Source: Candidatus Marinamargulisbacteria bacterium (GTDB lineage Bacteria > Margulisbacteria > Marinamargulisbacteria > UBA817). From it: a stretch of DNA of 10,831 nt. Positions 1 to 9,000 of the stretch are shown here, piece after piece (the first letter of the stretch is position 1; each line of letters opens with the position of its first letter). The stretch lies in contig JALQXX010000039.1 in NCBI GenBank assembly GCA_023262965.1, positions 1-10,831 on the forward strand, given 5' to 3'. Below the pieces are notes generated by a model. It searched no databases. It saw only the letters and a list, made by a program, of their open reading frames with translations, and had not been told where the DNA came from. The position numbers and the translations under genes are program-made.

Positions 1-3000
1 GCCGCCTGTAAAATCACGCCGGGAACGACTTGGCATATGGTTTGTCGCTCATCAAGGGAGCTAATCAATAGCTGATTCTCAACCAACGCCCCCCATATGG
101 GGGCATTTTGATCCGAAAAAGACTGCGGCCATCGGATATCCGACCAGATAATATCCTGATCACTTAGGGCAGCGGCTGCCTGTTTCGCATCCCCCGAATG
201 ATACAACAGCCACTGCAATTTGTGGGTGGGTGTCGGCAATGCAATATTCGCGACAAATTGGTTCGCTAGCCACTTTTTGGTTTCGGTGGGAAAATGCTCA
301 AGGATGCCCGTAACAACGTCTGGAAATCGCACGTATAGTGTGTTGAACCAGCCCTGTGGTACGGAATTTGGATGATTGCTCGCCCACGCCAATGCCTGAT
401 ACACCTGTTTGTCCGATATCTGTGTCGCTTTGGCATAATCCAATTGGGGAATCACCGCTAGGTTCGCCGTCACCGACTCCGTGAGGGTGTCGCGATACGT
501 TTCAACCACGTATGGCGCAATGTCTGCTAAACGACGCAAACACGCTTCGCTCAACCCCGTCAAATCGGCGGGATTTAGGCTATCCGGGCCAATGGTCGGC
601 AGTCTCCGAACCTGACCGCGTCGATGAAATACATTCAGTTGCCCATCGTGTGCGGGCGGCACAGGCACAGGCTGTCGCAAAGACAGTGCAAGGGCATCCA
701 ACACCTCGTTGCCACGATCATCCCCGGCCCCTAGCAACCCATCTGCAAATGCTAAAAGACCCCGAATCTGTCGCCGTTTGTTATCGGAATTGGGTGCGTC
801 CTTAATGGCATTGACGGCCGTTGTTACAATAGTCGCAAATCGGCGATCATACCCCGTGGCTAACCAACGTGCCGATGATGACATATCCCGGATACCGGTT
901 CCTTCCAGGGTTGCGGGGGTCCAAAACGAATCGGCGTTTTTGGTTTGCGCAAATACACGGGCGTATGCGCGGGCATCATCCGGATTCGTGATGGCACGAG
1001 CGATCCGATTGGCATGGGATTTGGTATGCAGCAATCGTTTGGCCCCCACACTATTTCCCATATTGATGGCCCTATCCAACACGCCATCCCCAGCATTAAT
1101 CAACCATGTCGACGGATCGCCGTCCGCCTTTTGACTAACCCGCTCAATCAACGCGAGTGTGGATGCCATACCCCGATCTTTGGCCGCCAAAACATCCATG
1201 GCCAAATCCCGATAGGATTGACCAATGGGGTCCCGGTCCCCCGACAATGGCCGCAACGACATTTCAAAAAACGCATTAATGGTATCTTTTGTTGATGGCA
1301 TGTTACTCATCTTGGTCATACAGTCCCCAATGTCCCGATACACCCGCTGCGGACTTTTTGCCGCCTGCTCCTGTACCCACTGCATCGTCGCAATGATCTC
1401 TGCCTGGTTATGTACCGATGCGTCATCCAGGTACGGATTTAAGCGCATAATCATACCCACCGATCCCTGCATGGCAAATCGCTCAATCGATTGCGCCAAC
1501 TGCGACAAGGGTACCCGCTGCGGATGGCGAATACTATCCAATTTTTGCATGATTTCGGAACGCTCGTTTCGATAATTATCCACCTGATCACTTAAAACAG
1601 CTAAGGTATTGAATGACGCCGATATACGCTGCACCAATTTCAATTGACTACCAATAGCCTCGTTATCTATGGCGGGTGGGGCGTTGGGGGCATTACTTGC
1701 TGCTTCTTGAGTAGGCGCTTGGACGGCCGCCGCCAAGGCTTCCGTATCCTGTTTTAATGCCATCACACTCCGATCAAATTCGGGCAATAAATCCACCCCG
1801 CCCAATTTGATGAGCTGCTTTCGGGTTTGCTCAATCGAATCCCACACCGTCGTGGACGCGGTTAATCCCTGGGTATCCCCCCCAAATCCTTTTTGCTTGC
1901 CTCGAAAAAACATGCCGATTATGGATCGCCCCAACGACTGAGCCCCCACCATAACCGTCCGTGATGCCTGCGTCTTTAGGGGTGGCTCGGCCACATGTCG
2001 GCCATCCCGTAAAAAAGCCGATAGATTCTGCAAACTCGTCTGTGCTTTTTGGGCGGCATCGGGATCCTTACTGGCCAAAGCTACCCCCAATTTATACGAC
2101 TCTTCATGCAGTCGCTCGGTCCCTTGAACATCCTTTCGCCCCTGATTTTGCGCGGCTGACTTCCAGACATCCAAAAGATTGTTTATTATTTTAGTAAAAA
2201 AACCGTTATAGTACCCCATTTGTTGAATCACATCCGCGCCGGCCTTACTCGCGGCATTGGCGGCAGCGGCTGAATACAGGGTGGCCTCATTGGCATAAAA
2301 TGCATTGCCTCCACCCGATCGCCGAAGGGCTTTTTCGGTTTCAGCCGCGGCCTCATCCCCCTCTTGTTCAACCGCTTCTTTTTGTCCGACCATAACCAAT
2401 TGGCGCCATCCGCCCACAATCAACCGAAATATATCTTCAAAAAATTCAATGGATATACGAACCCCCCAGTCCACTGGCTTGGGCACAGAGGCCCCGCCAA
2501 ATTGGGTTTTTTGACGCGCATGCCACCGATTATACCCCGCCTTTAAACTGCGCACCCCCATCAATTTGATGGATTGCTGCAAGGTCTCAAACCGCTCCCG
2601 TTGAAAGCTGTTGGACACCCCCACCATTTGTTCCGCCAACGAAAAGCGATTGTTCATATTTTTAGACAATCCGGTTTTCATGAGCCCGACTTGTGCCGAT
2701 AATGTGGCCGCGTACGCCGTTGAGGCACTAACGCCCCCCAGCGAATCGGTAACCAACCGCTGAATACCATCGGCTTCGGATTGCTTGGCTTTTAAGAGCG
2801 CACGCCAGGCACTCATAAACTGCTTAATGTGAATCGACTGGTTGGCCTGCTCAAGCCAATTGACGCTTTGATACCCCATTCCCAAAGCGGATGAGCCCGC
2901 CGAGTTGTTGTAATCATTGCGAATCAGCGCGACGGATACATCCATAGAATCGTCACTATCGGTCACCGCACCGGATCGCCGCAATAGTCGCCGTTCCATG

Positions 3001-6000
3001 GGGGATAATGTTGACAGGTCCGTATCCAACTTGTCCGTCATTGCATTGCGATTTTTATACGAGAGTAAAATCCCCTGAAACATATTGGCAAAGGCCTTTA
3101 CCGCAATAACCCCAATGCTGGATACGGCACTCGAAAACATACTGCTCATCAAATACCCACTAATAAACATGGCTTCGAGAACCGATTTTTCCACACGCTT
3201 TAAGGCATCCACTTTTTGGTTGTTGGCACGTACCAATGACTCTTGCAAACTCTGAATACGATCCAGCTCACCCAAATCATGATTAATCTCACGCTCAATA
3301 ACATCCATTAACCCCGAAATATCGGCCCCAAACCCCGCATTATCATTCCGCAACGATTGCCCCAATGATGCCACATACCCATACATCGCCATAATATGCA
3401 TCAATGCCAGCAGAGCCCGTTGACCATAACCGATAATTGTATCCCGGTACGTATTCAATTGGGTGTAGTCCACCGCTTCCATATCGGCTTTGCCTAGCCA
3501 TTTTATTGTCAACTCCACCCCTGTTTTTTGCGGAGGTGTTTGAGCGGCCTGTTTTAAAATCGCGAACGATTGCTCTCTGTAATGAATAATGGGCTGAAGA
3601 ATACGCGCTTTCTCATCATCCAACACATCCGAAACGGCGGCATTGTATCGCGCCTCCCCCGATGCCGCTACCCAACCATCCAATGCGGCATTATCAATAT
3701 AGTGCTCCGAATACGGATTTTTTTGCACGGTATCGTAATACAGCATCAGCGTTTGGGATACATTTGCCAAACTCTCAATCAACTGCCCTCTTTTAGCAAA
3801 CCCCACCAGAATTGGCATCATACCCGTCTTAACCGATGAATCCACTTCCCGCTCCAATCGAATTTTTTTGACCCCCAAATTGTGATTAACGGCCTGCTCA
3901 TAATGACTCAATAAATAATCAAATAGCTGCATGTCCACCGCTACCAATTCAAAACTGGTTTCAAAAATTTTTTGTAGCCCACTGACGGCCTTGATTTTAT
4001 CGGTATCCCCCAATCGTGCGGCCAGCGTGGCTATGGTATCGCTCACAATCTTATTGGCTTCAAACACAAAACGCAGCTGTTCTTGAATACACCGAATGGT
4101 GTCTTTATGGCGCCCCACCGCCATGGCATCAATGGTCTTCCGATTGTTTTTTGTGTCAATCGATGCAAATAATGTGTCTGGATTTGTAAAAAAACCGGAT
4201 GATCCGTTTAAGGCGGCATTGTACGTGGTGAGCAATTCGGCAATTGTTTTGCTATTATCGATAGATACCCCCGTTATAGGCGATGCGGACTGAATCGCGG
4301 GGTTGGCCGCAGGCAATTCGGGCTCAAGCGCCGCGCCGGATTGAAACATCGTATGAATGTTTTGATTGAGCGCTTGCGCCGTATCAACCGCATTGGGATC
4401 TGTAATCCCCCATTCCACGCGGTTAAACGCGCTTCCAAAGATTATATTTACTAAAAAATTATTAAATTCGCTTGCCACATTGACGGCCCCATCCACCAAA
4501 TCGGTGACATTTTGACTGGCATTGGCCATAATTCCCCCTGAAAAATCAAAGCCAACCGAGCCATTGGCCAATGGATTAATCGATATATCAACCAATCCAT
4601 CGGCCAACGGCTTGGTAACCATCCCGATAAGGTCACTAGCCGGACCTTTTAATAAATTAACAATGTCCCCAATGACGGGAATATTAACCGAAAATTTCTG
4701 TCCAAATGAATCGGTCATGATATCCAACACATCCCCCATAATGGTTTTAATCACCTGTTGCGGATCATCGGTAGCCGACACATTAAATTTGCCCTCAAAT
4801 AACGTATCTAAATCATCCAGATCGGGCATCATGGCGGAGAAAAATTGATCAAAGCCGGCGGATATCCCCCCGGTTATCCATTCCACAGCATCGCCAATAA
4901 AATTACCCGTTGCAAGCCCCAAGGCCTCACTATTATGGATATCCGTACGGGTGTGATCGTAGGTGAATACCAAATCAAAATCGTAGCGATCCCGGTATGT
5001 ATCTATAGTGATGGGCACCCCAGAGGCCAGTGTTGGATCCAGGGCTTTGGTGACATTGTTATGCGTCACCGTTACCAATACATGACCCTGACGACCACTA
5101 TCCATGGACACATACCCCGCCTCTGCCGACACCTGGGCATCCGTAATGCCGGCTTTCGCAAACGCTGCCGTTAAGAGGCTGTATTCCAAATTGGATAAAT
5201 CCTCACAATCGCCCGAAAGCCGATTTGCAACCTCCCCAACCGCGGCCCAATCATCCCCATTGGCATCCGCTTCATAGGTGGTTTGGTTAACCATAAACGC
5301 ATGCACCTGCGCCACAATGGCGTCCACTGTAGGCGGAATACCGTCGGGAAACACACGTGTGGTCAATAAATCCTGAACCGCCGGATCGTTGGGATTTAAA
5401 TACGTGTGCGCATTGGCATAGTCCACCACGGATCGTGGCATGTCGTCAATCGTTGCCCATTGCGTGCCGGCCGTGCTAAACGACCGCGCCTGCCGATTCA
5501 TCGCATTGCTGAACAACGCATCGGTAGATTCCGTAATCACTGTTGGATCGCCGGGATCCATGGTTTGATCCAAATCCATCTCCAATTGATACCCCCGCCA
5601 CGAATCCGCCAAACTCAATAATGCCGACGCCATGGATATAATAATCCCAACCATTTGAGCCGCCGGACTGGGCAGCATAAGGAGTGCCGACCCTGCCATT
5701 GATGCCCAGGATGACGCCATATCCAAACCACGCAACACCGGGTCCGATAACTTGACAATATTGAGTCGATGTTTGTGCAAATCGTTGATGCGGCCCACCA
5801 TGCCAATGGTGTCGGATTGAATGGATGCCAACTGCCGCTCCGCCAAGCCCATATGCGAGGCCGCTAATGTTTGCTGCCAATCACTATAGGCCGACGCGGC
5901 GGATGATGATTCATCCAATTTTTTAGCAATCCGATCGATGATTTGAATATACGCACTCATGACCGTCATCGCGGCGCGGCGCGATACCGACATCGTGATG

Positions 6001-9000
6001 AGATTTTTTCGGGCCATGCCTATCATCGTGGTATCCGCCACTTGAAACCCCGAGCCACTTTCCATAGCCCCACTCGCGCGATTGGTTAAGTGCAAGACGC
6101 CCGATGGCGTTCTCTTCTGATTCAGATAGGTGATAAGCCCATTTCGTAAATCCGGACGATCCTCGAATAATTCGTCCAGCTCCGGATGGGCTTTGGTTTG
6201 AATAATGTCGTATACCCCTGAGGATTGCTCGCGGATGACACCGTCAGCAATTAATGCTTGCTGGATTTGATCGCTTGTGATGATGCCTTGGTTGGGTCTT
6301 TTGTTTATTACATAATCACCGTATGAATCCTGAATAATATATCCGGCATCGATTAAATTGGTGAATAGGCGTTGGCGGTCTTGCGTGGAATCTATGAAGA
6401 CAAAATTATTCGGAGTCAAATCATCAAAAGAAGAGGAATTATTTAAATAATTGTAAATACTAACATTGACCTCTCCCCAATCATACTTTTGAATAAAATC
6501 ATTAAATGGATGAGCTGTATAGGGCATTAATTCGCTGGGGACAACCGACGTCGCCCCTTTTTTTAATTGTAAATATCGCAAAACCGCCACTTTATTAAAG
6601 TTTCCTTGAGGGGTAGCTCCAAATAAAACATCCAAATGCCCCGAATACCCATCGCTATCAGGCACCGTCTGAATAGCCCAACGGCCGTTTTCAGAAACCA
6701 AAATACCATCTTGGATTAACGCATCCATAATTTGATCCGCATCTACTTTTCTAGAGGGTTGATCATCCCCATAGATTCGTGTTTCATACGCATTAAAATC
6801 CAATGGCGTTACACTTGCCTGATCATATACATTATGGGCTTGATCCACCGTCCCTGTAGCTACTTGCGTCATATCAATCGGTTGCACATAATCAGACTGA
6901 TCCATCATATCCAAATACGCCCACAAATACTGGGACGTATTTAAATCATTCGCCGAAAATACACCATAACCCAACTGAGCTTGATTTGTATGAGACGTTA
7001 TGATGCCTCGAATTTTATTAACCAACGCCGCTTGATTATCTTCAGAAATTTCAGGTATTTTTTTTTCAAAAAAAAATGCTTTTTCAGTCAAGAACGCCCG
7101 TTGTGACTCTGTAATAGCGGGGTTATCCAATGCCTGTTGAAACACTTCATAATCAATTACACGAAGATCAATCCTGGACAAATCCGTATTTGGAATGGGG
7201 TTCCCCAAATGATCAATCACACCATTCGCAAACAATGCCGCCCAAATGTGCAGTGGCGTTATCCCCGTATCCTGCAATTTTAAATCGTCGACAAACAGCG
7301 TTTGAAATTGACTCGGCATAATATTCGATCCAAAATGCGGCATATCCAAGGTTGCCAGCTGCATTCGCTGGCGATTATCGGCCAACATAGTGTAATAGTC
7401 TTGTGACAAATTGGCCTTTAAGCGCTCCCCATCAATTTGAGCTTGGTTCCCCAAATACCCATTGGCAAGCTGAGCCTCGGTACTGGCCAAATGACTATCA
7501 ATCTTATTAACAGCGATTTGATACCGGGAATCATTGAGCTTTTCCACCGAGGTGATCATCAAATCCGTCAATGTCATTAACGACTCTTGCATGCCGCTAC
7601 TGATTGAATTGAATACCTGAATCATTTTTTGACGCTGCTTACTGGTATTAACCGCCGTATCCCCACCCAATTTGGTGGCGATACTCGACACCATATCTGC
7701 AAAACTAAAAATAACGGTCATAAAAGCGGATAATTGATGCTGAATAAAAAAGAATTGGGACATGTCTTCTTGCATTTTTTTATGATCTATTCGAATAAAT
7801 AAACTATCGCTAGGGGCACTGACATACGGGGAAGATGCATTGGACGCGCCCCCTGCAATGGGCGTGGTGGCTCGTGAAAATAGCGTGTTGGCCAATCGGT
7901 CAAATTGATTCAACGTGCTTTCCAAAGGAGTGGCACTGGAATTCGATAACTCCCCAATTCGTATTGGGCTTCCTGCCCCAGAAGCCGCCGTCTCCCCGGC
8001 AATAACATCCGCAATCAAGCGGCTATATGTCAACGCACCCAATGCCGCCGAGGCTGTGGCAAACCCATCCAGTTCCTGGGGCGAAACATAAAGTGTTGTT
8101 TGTTGATCGGTGTAGGCAAGCAGAGGGGTCATCCCAACCCGTTGATTGTATTGATCCTGACTGGGAATATCCGCGACGGTGCTAACCACAGCACCCGTTG
8201 GATCCGCAATATACGTGCCCCCCGCCATATCAATAGCCACAACGCTATGCCCCCATGTGAATGTGTCCTGAGTAATTGTTCCTGCAATCACACGAATGTG
8301 CGGACGCTCACGATCGGGCAAGGTATCATATACCCGCTGCAACCCACCCCATAATGCGTGCGAAAATTCCTCGCAATCCCCCTGCCGTTGATCCAAAAAT
8401 GTGGCCATACTTACCCATTCATCCCCATTATCGGGTGCATATGAAAAGGTGTCGGACTGCAGCGACTGCATCAATTGCAGTACAATGTCGGCGTCAGACA
8501 AATGATCTGCCCCGTCTGGAAAAACCGTACTCACCCACGCATCCAATGCCTGCGCATCCGCATCATTGATGGCGATATACGTATGCGCATTTGTGTAATC
8601 TACCGAAGGCGGATCATCCACACCATCCCATTCTTGGAAATAGCAATCCACTGTTGGTGCCGTTAAGGCAATATCCGCAGACACCGAATGGTTAGCGGCG
8701 GAAAACACATCATGCGTATCCCCATAATCAATGTACAGGTACCGAGCGACTTGATTAAACGCGTCCCACGTATCAAAAACGCGAATCGTTTGTATGGGGG
8801 ATTCATCCCCGCTATTGGCCCAAGCGGTCAGAAGGGTTGCCTCTACTACCAACTGCTGGCCCCCCGGTATCGTTGGCATGCTTGCGATCCACTCGTGAAA
8901 TTGGGTCAATGCGATTGGGTTTGATTCGGGATCTGGCAACACCCCCGTGTCCACTAATCGATACACCAGTTCGGTAATAGCCGGATCCGACGCCGACATC

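Noticed and set aside
709-1134. Plus-strand ORF of 141 codons and other plus-strand ORFs of 60-116 codons across 512-9466
   Set aside because: They lie antisense to the two minus-strand genes, have compositions rich in Arg, Pro, Ile and Cys typical of shadow frames, and lack ribosome binding sites and recognisable motifs.
1320-1322. A third GDC motif (Cys2622, in IGDCMTKM) as a possible third protease domain
   Set aside because: No Glu/Asp follows the Cys, the Trp motif 14 residues upstream is missing, and no partner GH or DP motif appears at the expected distance.
5476-5880. Minus-strand ORF of 134 codons in another frame
   Set aside because: It overlaps the giant frame over helical module II and the lead-in to domain 2. 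Its Gly/His/Tyr-rich sequence is a frame shadow of the GGG- and GAT-rich codons.
5607-7754. The two helical modules (466-616 and 1040-1200) as a second duplicated unit accompanying the protease-like domains
   Set aside because: Both have a KL-(N/D)-(D/E)-S motif and a similar helical character, but I could not find an alignment convincing enough to call them homologous.
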